Assembly: GCA_910587025.1 (NCBI GenBank)
Contig: CAJUKR010000031.1
Coordinates: 1-20,515 of the forward strand
DNA from: an uncultured Christensenellaceae bacterium
Lineage (GTDB): Bacteria > Bacillota > Clostridia > Christensenellales > Pumilibacteraceae
Direction: 5' to 3'
DNA length: 20,515 nt
Shown here: one piece after another, positions 1 to 8,737 of the stretch
Position numbering within the stretch: position 1 is the stretch's first letter
How the letters are laid out: each line of letters begins with the position of its first letter
Translations under genes and position numbers: made by a program
Notes under the pieces: model-generated
The model's database searches: none
What the model was told of the DNA's origin: nothing
The model's input: only the letters and a program-made list of their open reading frames with translations

Positions 1-339
1 GCCTCCCGTAGGAGTTTGGACCGTGTCTCAGTTCCAATGTGGCCGATCACCCTCTAAGGCCGGCTACCCATCGTCGGCTTGGTGGGCCGTTACCTCACCA
101 ACTACCTAATGGGACGCGAGCTCATCTCTGTCCAGTAACCTTTTTACCCCAATTCGATGCCGAATCGTGGTCTTATTCGGTATTAGCACCTATTTCTAAG
201 TGTTATCCCGATGACAGAGGCAGATTGCTCACGCGTTACTCACCCGTCCGCCGCTAACGTATTGCTACGTCCGCTCGACTTGCATGTGTTAAGCACGCCG
301 CCAGCGTTCGTCCTGAGCCAGAATCAAACTCTCATGTTA
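1..339 (-). rRNA. rrs: 16S ribosomal RNA, 5' part (truncated by window edge)
   Basis: The reverse complement contains the universal bacterial 27F site (AGAGTTTGATTCTGGCTCAG, about 313-332), the conserved stretch ACGCTGGCGGCGTGCTTAAC, the GTGAGTAACGCGTGA region and the ACTCCTACGGGAGGC site at the window edge. It covers roughly E. coli positions 1 to 352, that is helices of the 5' domain with V1 and V2. The mature 5' end is placed by counting about 7 nt upstream of the 27F site, so it is uncertain by a few bases. The gene runs out of the window at position 1. It is co-directional with argS and ychF. Confidence 0.97.
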
Positions 340-498
340 ATGGTTCAATTCACTCAGTACATAACTGACTGTGTATAAAATTGACTAAATTTGAATGGTT
401 TTTGCTTCAAAAAGCCTTTTCGAATTTATCCTTGTCAATGTGCGATTTTAACTGCTTAATCGGCAGTTTTTTGTGCCGTCGCTCGCGACAGCTTGATT

Positions 499-527
499 AT
501 AATACCACAAACGGATTATAATGTCAA
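499..527 (-). promoter_or_regulatory. rRNA promoter P2 (proximal)
   Basis: On the minus strand the perfect -35 TTGACA (522-527) is followed after exactly 17 nt by TATTAT (499-504). This is a near-consensus housekeeping promoter about 160 bp upstream of 16S, as expected for a Bacillota rrn operon. A 14-bp stretch covering its -35 region (524-537) is repeated exactly at 637-650 in the upstream promoter. Confidence 0.85.
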
Positions 528-650
528 CTGTTTTGAAAAACTTTTTATGGAAAATTTTTCAATCGCCTTGCAGATCGAAGCGTTACGCCCCTTTCGTCGG
601 ACAGCCTGCATAATATATCATATACACGGGTGTCAAGTCAACTGTTTTGA
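524..650 (-). repeat. 14-bp direct repeat at the two rrn promoters (524-537 and 637-650)
   Basis: The plus-strand sequence GTCAACTGTTTTGA occurs exactly at 524-537 and at 637-650, 113 bp apart. On the transcribed strand it is TCAAAACAGTTGAC, ending in the first bases of each -35 box. It may reflect promoter duplication or a shared upstream contact site. Confidence 0.85.
612..641 (-). promoter_or_regulatory. rRNA promoter P1 (distal, tandem)
   Basis: The minus strand reads TTGACTTGACA, giving -35 choices TTGACT (636-641) or TTGACA (631-636). The best -10 is TATATT (612-617), 18 nt after TTGACT; TATTAT (610-615) lies 15 nt after TTGACA. The upstream flank is identical to that of P2 over 14 bp. 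Tandem promoters are usual for rRNA operons in this phylum. The exact -10 is uncertain. Confidence 0.65.
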
Positions 651-691
651 CGCATTTTTCTGCGTAATTATAACATTTTTCCGCACTTTTC

Positions 692-2356
692 TCACATCTT
701 TTCAGGAGACTCGATAAGAAGCAGATCCAGCCCCGTTCTTATGGCGTCCGCAACCGTTTTCGTGAGCAGTAGCCGAGCCGCCGTCAGCGGTTTGTCGTCC
801 GTGATTATGCGGCTTCCGATATAAAATCTGTTGTACGCCTGCGCGAGATCGATCAGATATCTTGCGATTATGCTCGGCTCGTATTTTTCCGCGGCTTCGA
901 CGATAACGTCGTCGAAAGACGAAAGCAATCTGATCACCGCATAGCTGTCGTCGTCGGTAAGAAGCGAATAATCCGCAGCACCGATCCCGTCCGCCTTTGC
1001 GAGCACGGAACGGCAACGGGCGTGCGTATACTGGATATACGGCGCGGTTTCGCCCTCGAAGCTGAGCACCTTGTCGTAATTGAAATCCACGTCCTTGATG
1101 CGCTGAGTGCCGAGGGCAAAGAACATTACCGCGCCTACGCCGACCGCTTCCGCCGTAGCGTCCTTGTCCGGCAGATCGGGATTTTTTTCTTCTATGATCG
1201 CACGCGCTTTCGCAACGGTATTTTCGATAACGTCGGAGAGGAATACCACGTGCCCGTGCCTTGTCGAGAGCGGCTGACCCTCGTAAGACACCATTCCGAA
1301 TTTGACGTGGACAAGATCTTTCGCCCACTCGCGTCCCATAAGTTCGAGAACTTTGAACACCTGCGAGAAATGCAGATTCTGCTGCGTCGCGACTATATAA
1401 AGGCTTTTGTCGAAGCCGTAAGTCTTTGCGCGGTAATCCGCGGCGGCAAGATCGCGCGTGGCATACAGCGAAGCTCCGTCGCTCCTCGTGATAAGACAGG
1501 GCGGCATACCGTAATCGTCGAGTTTTACTATAAGCGCGCCGTCGCTTACTTCGGTCAGTCCCTTTTGTTTAAGCTCGTCCACGACGGGCTGCATTTTGTC
1601 GTTATAGAACGCTTCGCCGTTATAGCTGTCGAACTTTATGCCCAGCCTGTCGTATACCTTGTTTACTTCGGCAAGCGTGGTGGATTTGAACAATTCGTAT
1701 GTTGCGACGGCATCGGGCTCCCCGCGCTCGATCTTGAGGAACTCCGTGCGTCCCCGTTCGGCAAGCCCGGGATCGCGTTCGCTCTCTTCGGTAAAACGGA
1801 CGTAAAGCGAAAGCATATCGCCGAGCGTAAGCGGTCGCGACTTGTCGCCCCACTCGTTATACGCCGCAAGCAGTTTTCCGAACTGCGTGCCCCAATCGCC
1901 GAGGTGATTTATACCGACCGGATTCCAACCTATATACTTATATATACGATAAAGCGAACCGCCGATCGCCGTACTCATAAGATGCCCTATATGGAAAGGC
2001 TTTGCGATATTGATCGACGAATAATCCATACACACGGTTTTGCCCGCGTTCGCTTTGCGCACCGCGGCGATACCGCCACCAGAAGCTCTGTCGCCGATCA
2101 CGTCGGAAACGACGGCAACGCGATCGAGGTAAAAATTCAGATACCCGCCCGCCACTTCCGTGCGCGATACGATCGGATCGTTTTTCATAGCCGCCGCGAA
2201 ATCGGCAGCTATGACCTGAGGCGCTTTATGCAGATCGCGAGCGTACTTGAAGCAAGGCAATGCGTAATCGCCGTGCCCTTCCGCCGCCTGTACTATGTCG
2301 CTTTCGGTGACTGAGTCGTTTCCGATAAGCCTTGCTATGTGTTTTCTGTAATCCAT
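692..2356 (-). CDS. argS: Arginyl-tRNA synthetase
   Basis: This class I aminoacyl-tRNA synthetase attaches arginine to tRNA-Arg using ATP in the cytoplasm. The 554-residue product has the usual family length. The HIGH motif is H122-I-G-H125 within KPFHIGHLMST. The second signature loop is LSTRHGHV (363-370), a degenerate KMSKS as is common in ArgRS. An N-terminal Arg-tRNA-binding (Add-1) domain occupies about 1-90, and the C-terminal anticodon-binding (DALR) domain ends in the typical IESPEKM. The start lies 3 bp after the ychF stop with no strong Shine-Dalgarno, so translation is probably coupled to ychF. No clear terminator follows, and the rRNA promoters begin within about 50 bp. Confidence 0.97.
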   Translation of the reverse strand: MDYRKHIARLIGNDSVTESDIVQAAEGHGDYALPCFKYARDLHKAPQVIAADFAAAMKNDPIVSRTEVAGGYLNFYLDRVAVVSDVIGDRASGGGIAAVRKANAGKTVCMDYSSINIAKPFHIGHLMSTAIGGSLYRIYKYIGWNPVGINHLGDWGTQFGKLLAAYNEWGDKSRPLTLGDMLSLYVRFTEESERDPGLAERGRTEFLKIERGEPDAVATYELFKSTTLAEVNKVYDRLGIKFDSYNGEAFYNDKMQPVVDELKQKGLTEVSDGALIVKLDDYGMPPCLITRSDGASLYATRDLAAADYRAKTYGFDKSLYIVATQQNLHFSQVFKVLELMGREWAKDLVHVKFGMVSYEGQPLSTRHGHVVFLSDVIENTVAKARAIIEEKNPDLPDKDATAEAVGVGAVMFFALGTQRIKDVDFNYDKVLSFEGETAPYIQYTHARCRSVLAKADGIGAADYSLLTDDDSYAVIRLLSSFDDVIVEAAEKYEPSIIARYLIDLAQAYNRFYIGSRIITDDKPLTAARLLLTKTVADAIRTGLDLLLIESPEKM

Positions 2357-2359
2357 GAT

Positions 2360-3448
2360 TTATACGTTAAAGCGGAAAAGAACGACGTCGCCGTCTTTGA
2401 CGACGTATTCCTTGCCCTCGGAGCGCACAAGCCCCTTCTCTTTTGCCTGGTTGAAACCGCCCTCTCGGACGATGTCGTCATAGCTTACCACCTCGGCGCG
2501 GATGAACCCCTTTTCGAAATCGGTGTGTATTTTTCCCGCCGCCTGCGGAGCTTTCGTCCCTTTTTCTATCGTCCAGGCGCGCACCTCTTTTTCTCCGGCT
2601 GTCAGATACGATATCAGACCGAGCAGGTCGTAACATTTGGCGATCATGCGGTCGAGACCGCTCGCCCCGAGTCCGAGTCCGTCTATATAGTCCTGTCTTT
2701 CCTCTTTCGGAAGCGACGCTATTTCCGCCTCCACGCCCGCGCTGATCTCGATAAACTCCGCGCGCTCGCTCTTTGCGAACTCCTCCACCGATTTCGACAG
2801 CTCGTTTTCCTTACCGATGTCGTTCTCGTCGATGTTGGCGCAGTATATGACGGGTTTGCTCGTAAGAAGGAAGAACGAATCGAGCAACGCTTTTTCGTCG
2901 CCTTCCAGTCCGAGCGTACGCAGGCTCTTTCCGTCCGAAAGACACTTTTCGAGTTTTTTGAGCAATTCGTATTCTTCTATGTATTTCTTTTCGCCCGTCT
3001 TGACATAATGCTCGGCTTTGGTTAACCGCTTCTGAACGCTGTCCAGATCCGCGAGAATGAGCTCGAGATTTATCGTGTCTATATCGCGGCGCGGATCGAC
3101 GTTACCCTCGACGTGGATTATGTCGGGATTGCGAAAACATCTGACGACGTGAGCGATGGCGTCCACTTCGCGTATATGCGAAAGAAATTTATTACCCAGC
3201 CCCTCGCCGCGGCTCGCGCCTTTGACAAGCCCCGCGATATCCACAAACTCCACAACGGCGCGGGTTATCTTTTTCGTGTTGTACATTTTGCCGAGTACGT
3301 CAAGCCTTTCGTCGGGAACGGCTACCACGCCGACATTCGGCTCGATAGTACAGAACGGATAATTCTGCGCTTCCGCGCCCGCTTCGGTTATTGCGTTGAA
3401 CAGCGTGGACTTTCCGACGTTCGGCAATCCTACTACACCGAGTTTCAT
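2360..3448 (-). CDS. ychF: Redox-regulated ATPase/GTPase YchF (OLA1 family)
   Basis: YchF is a universally conserved TRAFAC P-loop NTPase that binds ribosomes and prefers ATP; in E. coli it is linked to oxidative stress. The product is 362 residues, matching the family (about 363). The P loop is GLPNVGKST near residues 6-14, the switch/G3 region is DIAGLVKGAS, and the normally NKxD base-specificity motif is NIDE, the non-canonical form expected in this family. A TGS domain forms the C terminus. The start at 3448 is chosen because AAGGAG lies 7 nt upstream and MKLGVVGLPNVGKS is the family N terminus; the open frame extends to 3529 but that extension has no homologous character. It heads a two-gene unit with argS. 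Confidence 0.96.
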   Translation of the reverse strand: MKLGVVGLPNVGKSTLFNAITEAGAEAQNYPFCTIEPNVGVVAVPDERLDVLGKMYNTKKITRAVVEFVDIAGLVKGASRGEGLGNKFLSHIREVDAIAHVVRCFRNPDIIHVEGNVDPRRDIDTINLELILADLDSVQKRLTKAEHYVKTGEKKYIEEYELLKKLEKCLSDGKSLRTLGLEGDEKALLDSFFLLTSKPVIYCANIDENDIGKENELSKSVEEFAKSERAEFIEISAGVEAEIASLPKEERQDYIDGLGLGASGLDRMIAKCYDLLGLISYLTAGEKEVRAWTIEKGTKAPQAAGKIHTDFEKGFIRAEVVSYDDIVREGGFNQAKEKGLVRSEGKEYVVKDGDVVLFRFNV

Positions 3449-3495
3449 TTTATGCTCCTTAAAAATACCTTGTCCGATTTTCCGAAAAAACCGAA

Positions 3496-3524
3496 AATAT
3501 AATGTACAAAAAACCGAATGTGGA
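3496..3524 (-). promoter_or_regulatory. Candidate promoter of ychF-argS
   Basis: On the minus strand TCCACA (3519-3524) is followed after 17 nt by TATATT (3496-3501), placing a start site about 40 nt before the ychF start codon. The -35 matches only 4 of 6 consensus bases. It lies in the 143-bp gap after purL, which has no convincing terminator, so read-through from the pur operon is also possible. Confidence 0.4.
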
Positions 3525-3536
3525 CACATATTGTCC
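3522..3536. repeat. Inverted repeat GGACA-N5-TGTCC at the ychF promoter
   Basis: A perfect 5-bp inverted repeat with a 5-nt spacer, overlapping the candidate -35 box of ychF. It could be an operator half-site pair, but it is short enough to occur by chance. Confidence 0.35.
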
Positions 3537-3591
3537 GCATTTGTATGCTATAATCGCAACGTAAACGGTTTTCGGAATTATTCGGAATAAC

Positions 3592-6500
3592 TTATTCGAA
3601 ATATTTTATACCGCTCTCGAAAAGCTTCATATCGAAGTCGAACGGTATGTTCTTATACAAATTCGCACCCGCGCGTTCGGTATGACCCATCTTGCCGAAA
3701 ATGCGTCCGTCCGCGCTCGTTATACCTTCCACGGCGTACATCGAGCCGTTGGGATTGTACGGCGACCGCATGGTGGGATTTCCGTCGAGGTCGCAATACT
3801 GCGTCGCTATCTGCCCGTTTGCGGCAAGAGAAGCGAGGTCTTTTCCGCTTGCGACGAAACGCCCTTCGCCGTGAGACACGGCAACGCCGTACACGTCGCC
3901 GACGTTGCATGCGGCAAGCCACGGCGACTTGACCGAAGAAACGCGCGTAGTCACGATCTGAGAAACGTGACGGGCGATATTATTGAACGTCAGCGTAGGA
4001 CTGTCGGCGCCCTGCGTGCTTATTTTTCCGCCCGGAAGCAGTCCGGTCTTTACGAGTGCCTGGAAACCGTTGCATATGCCGAGTATAAGTCCGTCGCGCG
4101 AAGAAAGCAGTTCGCGCACAGCGTCGGCTATCTTCGGATTGCGGAACGTCGTCGCAATGAACTTGCCCGAGCCGTCCGGCTCGTCGCCGCCCGAAAAACC
4201 GCCCGGGAACATAAGTATCCGAGCTCTCTTTATGCCCGCGACTATTTCTTCCACGCTCGCGTCTATTTCGGTTGCCGTGCGATTGCGTACGACGAAAATA
4301 TCGGCCTCGCCGCCCGCGCGCTCGAAAGCGCGCGCCGTGTCGTACTCGCAGTTCGTGCCCGGGAAAACGGGAATGAACACACGCGGCTTCGCGGTCTTAT
4401 TCTTTGCGACTGCGATATTGCGATCCTTCCACGAAAGTGTCGGGGCTTCGCCCTCCGCAGGCGCGGTCGTGCGATAATTGCCCTCGTAAGTCTTTTCGAA
4501 ACTTTCGATATATCCGCGAAGCGGAACCTGTGAAGTCGATTCCGTCACGCAGGAATCTTCGGCATTCTCCGTCACGTTGCCGTACAGAGTGATCTTACCG
4601 TCGGCGGTGGAAAATCCGTACAGCGTAGCGCCGAATTCGGCAAACGCGCCCGCATTTCCGTCCTCGGTCGAAATAAGCAGATCTCCGAGATCGGGAGTGA
4701 ACGAGTCTGCCGAAAGACCGTTGAAGAAGAAGCCCGCGCCGCTTCCGAAGCAGGATTCGACGACTGCAGCCGCCGCGCCGCCCTCTTCCACGACCTGACA
4801 GAACTTCACTCTGCCCGCACTTATTTCGGTGCGAAGCGTATCCATAAGCCGCGTCGCGTAATCGAAATCGGGCATACCGCTTGAGGTACGCTTCAACTTT
4901 ATTCTGAAAACGCAACTTTCGGGAGAAAGCACGTTCGTAACGAGTTTGTTCGCATCCGCGGGCGCGAGAGCGAACGAAATGAGCGTGGGCGGAACGTCGA
5001 GATTTTCAAACGATCCGGACATTGAGTCCTTTCCGCCGATCGCGCCGAGCCCGAGCCTGCGCTGAGCCCACACCGCGCCGAGAAGAGCCGACGTAGGCTT
5101 GCCCCAACGCTTCGGATCGTCGCCCAGACGCTCGAAAAACTCCTGAAGAGTAAGGCGTACGTCGCGGAAATCCGCGCCCGTCGCAGCCACTTTGAGAGCG
5201 CTCATAAGCACGGAATACGCCGCGCCCACGAACGGGCTTTCGGAAAGAAGCGCGGGATAACATGCGTACGCCGATACGGTAGCCGTAGTGGTTTCCGTCG
5301 GAACGGGCAAAAGCGCCGCCATCGCGACCGAAGGAGTAAGCTGATATTTACCGCCGAACGGCATATATACCGTCCCCGCGCCTATGGTCGAGTCGAACAT
5401 TTCGACAAGACCTTTGCGGGAGCAAACGCCGCGGTCGGCAAGCGTCTTCGAAAGCGCGCCGTCCCAGTCGCCCGTGCCGACTTCCGCGTCGGCTTTGGTC
5501 GAAGCAAAATATTTCGGCGCGTGATCGACGACGGTAACGTCGTGCGACTGCGTAACGCCGTTCGTATCGAGAAATTCTCTGGAAAGATCGACGACCTTTC
5601 TGCCGCCGTGGAACATGCGCATTCTGCCGAGATCGGTAACCTTGGCGAGCGGAGTCGCAAGCAGATTTTCGCGAACGCAAAGCTCGCGCATTTTTTCCAC
5701 GTCATTCGAAGCGACGACAACCGCCATGCGCTCCTGCGATTCGGAAATCGCAAGCTCGGTAGACGTAAGTCCCTGATATTTTTTCGGTACGGCGTCGAGG
5801 TCTATATCAAGCCCGGGAGCAAGCTCTCCGACAGCCACGGACACGCCGCCCGCGCCGAAATCGTTGCAACGTTTTATGAGCCGCGTTACGTCTTTGTTTC
5901 TGAACAGACGCTGTATCTTACGCTCTGTAAGCGGATTGCCTTTCTGCACTTCAGCTCCGCAGGTATCCAGGCTGTGAGAATCGTGCGCCTTGGAAGATCC
6001 CGTCGCGCCGCCGCAACCGTCGCGTCCTGTTTCGCCGCCTATCAGCAGTATCACATCACCGGCCTCGGGACGCTCGCGCACTACGTTTTCCGCGGGCGCT
6101 GCGCCGACGACAAAACCCGTTTCGAGACGTTTTGCGACATAGCCGTCGTGGCAAAGCTCGTGCACCTGTCCCGTAGCAAGCCCTATCTGGTTGCCGTAAG
6201 ACGAGAAACCCGCCGCCGCTGTGGACGAAATCGTACGTTGCGGCAATTTTCCTTTGAGCGTCTTTTCGAGCGGTTCGGTTATGTCGCCCGCTCCGGTCAC
6301 GCGCATGGACTGATATACGTACACTCTTCCCGAAAGCGGATCGCGTATCGCTCCGCCGAGGCAGGTCGCCGCGCCGCCGAACGGCTCGATCTCCGTCGGG
6401 TGGTTGTGCGTTTCGTTCTTGAACATGACGAGCCAGTCTTCATTTTTGCCCGCAACGTCCGCTTTGACCTTAATAGAGCAGGCGTTAATCTCCTCGCTTT

Positions 6501-7368
6501 CGTCGAGGTTGGGAATACGCCCCTCTTTCTTAAGACTCCAGGCGCCTATGGTCGCCATATCCATAAGCGTGGGATATTTTTTATCCGCTCTGCCCGCGGC
6601 GCGCTTCGCATGAAGCCCGTCGTATTCCGTCTTGGCTTCGAGCAGTTCAGGTATGTCCGTATCGATCTTTATGTCGGTAAGATGAGTGGAGAACGTGGTG
6701 TGACGGCAATGATCGGACCAGTAAGTATCGATGACTTTAAGTTCGGTTTCGATCGGGTCGCGGCTTTCCTTTTCGAAATAGTCGCGCACGAATCGGATAT
6801 CCGCAAGGCTCATGGCAAAGCCCATAGACTTGTGATATGCTTCCAGTTCTTTATCCGTCATCTTACGGAAACCCGTAACTTCGGGAACGGGCTTCGGCTC
6901 TTCGTATACCGCTTCGAGAGTGTTCGGTTTTTCGAGCGCGCAGAGATGCGCTTCCACCGGGTTTACGAGATATTTTTCGAGCGCGCGTTTAAGCGTCTCG
7001 TCCGCACCTTTGAACGCGTACAGCGTTGCGGTACGGATAAGCGGGCGCGACTTACGCGTCAAAAGTTGGACGCACTGCGCCGCGCTGTCCGCGCGCTGAT
7101 CGTACTGTCCGGGAAGAAGTTCGGTACCGATCACCGTATAACCGTCCAAATCGGCGTTTTCCTCATACAGCTTGTCCACGGGCGGTTCCGAAAAAATCGT
7201 GACTTTCGCGCTTTCGTAATCGGCGTCGTCCATGCCCTCTATGTCATAACGGAGAAGTATGCGCATTTCTTCGAGCTTTACCCCGAGCGCGTTCTCGATC
7301 TCCGCTTGTTTCTTTTGTCTGACGGTATCGTAACCCGACTTTTTTTCCACGTATATACGTCTGATCAT
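3592..7368 (-). CDS. purL: Phosphoribosylformylglycinamidine synthase, single-chain (synthase + glutaminase)
   Basis: This enzyme converts FGAR, glutamine and ATP to FGAM, step 4 of IMP synthesis. The 1258-residue chain carries both the synthetase and the glutaminase, so separate PurS and PurQ are not needed. The N-terminal PurS-like and linker region includes DTYWSDHCRHTTF, followed by the ATP-binding segment with FKNETHNHPTEIEPFGG and two PurM-like halves. The C-terminal class I amidotransferase has the nucleophile C1099 (GICNGFQ) and the partners H1229 and E1231 (GHTE). It belongs to the clostridial-type long PurL clade. GAGGA lies about 7 nt before the start, and the gene is 15 nt after purD. 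It is the last gene of the pur operon. Confidence 0.97.
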   Translation of the reverse strand: MIRRIYVEKKSGYDTVRQKKQAEIENALGVKLEEMRILLRYDIEGMDDADYESAKVTIFSEPPVDKLYEENADLDGYTVIGTELLPGQYDQRADSAAQCVQLLTRKSRPLIRTATLYAFKGADETLKRALEKYLVNPVEAHLCALEKPNTLEAVYEEPKPVPEVTGFRKMTDKELEAYHKSMGFAMSLADIRFVRDYFEKESRDPIETELKVIDTYWSDHCRHTTFSTHLTDIKIDTDIPELLEAKTEYDGLHAKRAAGRADKKYPTLMDMATIGAWSLKKEGRIPNLDESEEINACSIKVKADVAGKNEDWLVMFKNETHNHPTEIEPFGGAATCLGGAIRDPLSGRVYVYQSMRVTGAGDITEPLEKTLKGKLPQRTISSTAAAGFSSYGNQIGLATGQVHELCHDGYVAKRLETGFVVGAAPAENVVRERPEAGDVILLIGGETGRDGCGGATGSSKAHDSHSLDTCGAEVQKGNPLTERKIQRLFRNKDVTRLIKRCNDFGAGGVSVAVGELAPGLDIDLDAVPKKYQGLTSTELAISESQERMAVVVASNDVEKMRELCVRENLLATPLAKVTDLGRMRMFHGGRKVVDLSREFLDTNGVTQSHDVTVVDHAPKYFASTKADAEVGTGDWDGALSKTLADRGVCSRKGLVEMFDSTIGAGTVYMPFGGKYQLTPSVAMAALLPVPTETTTATVSAYACYPALLSESPFVGAAYSVLMSALKVAATGADFRDVRLTLQEFFERLGDDPKRWGKPTSALLGAVWAQRRLGLGAIGGKDSMSGSFENLDVPPTLISFALAPADANKLVTNVLSPESCVFRIKLKRTSSGMPDFDYATRLMDTLRTEISAGRVKFCQVVEEGGAAAAVVESCFGSGAGFFFNGLSADSFTPDLGDLLISTEDGNAGAFAEFGATLYGFSTADGKITLYGNVTENAEDSCVTESTSQVPLRGYIESFEKTYEGNYRTTAPAEGEAPTLSWKDRNIAVAKNKTAKPRVFIPVFPGTNCEYDTARAFERAGGEADIFVVRNRTATEIDASVEEIVAGIKRARILMFPGGFSGGDEPDGSGKFIATTFRNPKIADAVRELLSSRDGLILGICNGFQALVKTGLLPGGKISTQGADSPTLTFNNIARHVSQIVTTRVSSVKSPWLAACNVGDVYGVAVSHGEGRFVASGKDLASLAANGQIATQYCDLDGNPTMRSPYNPNGSMYAVEGITSADGRIFGKMGHTERAGANLYKNIPFDFDMKLFESGIKYFE

Positions 7369-7383
7369 GGTTTTCCTCGCAGA

Positions 7384-8649
7384 TTATAATTCGGACAAGA
7401 TGTCGCGTCTGTAGTGCATTTTATCGAATTCGATATTTTCAATATTCTTATAAGCGGAATCCCTCGCCGCTTTGAGCGTGGGAGCAAGCGCGGTGACCCC
7501 GAGTACGCGTCCGCCGCTCGTAACGAGTTTTCCGTCGATATGCGACGTACCCGCATGAAATACGATTATGTTGTCGTCGACGTCGGAAATCGAGATCTCC
7601 TTGCCCTTTTCGTAAGCCTCGGGATAACCTCCCGACGCCGCGATTACGCAGACGGCGCAGTTACCCGTCCATTCGATCTTCACATCGGATAACGTACCGT
7701 CTATACATGCCTCGAAAATATCGAAAAGATCGGTGGCGAGACGAGGGAGTATCACCTGCGTTTCCGGATCGCCGAAACGCGCATTGTACTCGAGTACTTT
7801 TATATCGTCGCCGTTTATCATCAGTCCGGCGTAAAGTACGCCTTTGAACTCTATTCCTTCGGCGTTCAGACCGTTAAGAGTCGGAAGCAATACTTCGTCG
7901 TATATGCGTTTTTCCGTTTCCGCCGAAACTTTGTAAGAGGGAGAAAACGTGCCCATACCGCCCGTATTCAGTCCCTTGTTTCCGTCGAGCGCGCGCTTGT
8001 GATCCTGACTCGTCGTCATGGGCACGATCGTTTTGCCGTCGCAGAACGCAAGAGCGGAACATTCGAACCCGGTCAAAAAGTCCTCGATAACGAGAGTATT
8101 CCCCGCGCTTCCGAACGCTTTGTCGAGCATTATCTCTTTCAGTCCGTTCTTTGCTTCTTCCTCGGTTTCGCAGATGAGCACGCCTTTGCCGAGCGCAAGA
8201 CCGTCGGCTTTGAGCACGACGGGATAAGCGCAACCGTCGAGATATTCGGCCGCCGACGCATAGTCGGTAAACACTTCGTACCCCGCCGTCGGAATGCCGT
8301 ACTTTTTCATCAGGTCTTTTGCGAACGACTTGCTCGCTTCGAGCCTGGCAGCCGCCGCGCGCGGTCCGAACGCACGAAAGCCCTCGGCTTCGAGCCTGTC
8401 CACCATACCCGCCGCAAGCGGATCGTCGGGCGCGACGACAGTCATGTAAATGTCGGGGTGCGACCGCACAAAAGCGACAACACCGTCGAGGTCTGTCGCT
8501 TTCAGTTCGGGATGGCATTCCGCAATCTGCGCGATACCCGCATTTCCCGGCGCGCAATAGATCTTTCCGACTTTTTCGGAACGCGAAAGACTGTACGCTA
8601 TAGCGTGTTCTCTCCCGCCGCCGCCGATGATAAGTACGTTTTTTTTCAT
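7384..8649 (-). CDS. purD: Phosphoribosylamine-glycine ligase (GAR synthetase)
   Basis: PurD joins glycine to phosphoribosylamine with ATP, step 2 of purine synthesis. The 421-residue length is standard. The N terminus MKKNVLIIGGGGREHAIA is the family hallmark. A central ATP-grasp domain follows, with EYNARFGDPETQ providing the metal-binding Glu and Asn. The start at 8649 is chosen from that N terminus and an AGGGA upstream; the open frame continues to 8766 through a GC-rich hairpin and the purH 3' end, and that part is not protein-like. The 88-nt gap after purH is the widest inside the operon apart from none other above 50 nt, so some independent control is conceivable. Confidence 0.96.
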   Translation of the reverse strand: MKKNVLIIGGGGREHAIAYSLSRSEKVGKIYCAPGNAGIAQIAECHPELKATDLDGVVAFVRSHPDIYMTVVAPDDPLAAGMVDRLEAEGFRAFGPRAAAARLEASKSFAKDLMKKYGIPTAGYEVFTDYASAAEYLDGCAYPVVLKADGLALGKGVLICETEEEAKNGLKEIMLDKAFGSAGNTLVIEDFLTGFECSALAFCDGKTIVPMTTSQDHKRALDGNKGLNTGGMGTFSPSYKVSAETEKRIYDEVLLPTLNGLNAEGIEFKGVLYAGLMINGDDIKVLEYNARFGDPETQVILPRLATDLFDIFEACIDGTLSDVKIEWTGNCAVCVIAASGGYPEAYEKGKEISISDVDDNIIVFHAGTSHIDGKLVTSGGRVLGVTALAPTLKAARDSAYKNIENIEFDKMHYRRDILSEL

Positions 8650-8673
8650 AAGATAAATCCCTGTCAAAAGGCA

Positions 8674-8711
8674 CGGGCGAGCGCGACGACTTCCCGTCGC
8701 GTTCGCTCCCG
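8674..8711 (-). other. GC-rich imperfect hairpin between purH and purD
   Basis: The arms share CGCGACG/CGTCGCG next to a short loop and CGGG/CCCG at the base, with mismatches between. On the minus strand the downstream T run is weak (CCTTTTG), so it is a poor terminator. It may act as an attenuator or mRNA processing/stability element within the operon. Confidence 0.45.
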
Positions 8712-8737
8712 CCCCGAAAATATTGTTTTGTCTTTTA

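Larger units (their letters stand above)
340..691 (-). other. rRNA leader and promoter region (352 bp without a protein gene)
   Basis: This AT-rich stretch separates the argS stop from the 16S 5' end. Read on the minus strand it holds two tandem sigma-70-type promoters and then a leader of about 150 nt. The leader contains GGCTTTTTGAAGC (404-416), which loosely resembles a boxA antitermination element, and a GC-rich inverted segment (CTGTCGCGAGCGACGG, about 477-492) that could fold. No clear intrinsic terminator for argS is visible; the only inverted repeat near its end is ACGCA-N6-TGCGT at 650-665, which lacks a T tract. No tRNA or protein gene is seen. Confidence 0.75.

Noticed and set aside
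39..257. A 72-codon open frame at the left edge
   Set aside because: It lies within 16S rRNA.
493..717. A 74-codon plus-strand open frame
   Set aside because: It overlaps the rRNA promoters and the end of argS, has no ribosome binding site, and is low-complexity.
1022..2314. A 430-codon open frame on the plus strand
   Set aside because: It is antisense to argS, with no ribosome binding site or recognisable domain.
3449..3529. N-terminal extension of YchF
   Set aside because: The added residues precede a clear AAGGAG and cover the candidate promoter; the family starts at MKLGVVGLPNVGKS.
5521..7389. A 622-codon open frame on the plus strand
   Set aside because: It lies wholly antisense to purL, whose protein is unmistakable. 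The frame has Arg-, Phe- and Val-rich composition and no motif, as expected from the complement of GC-rich codons.
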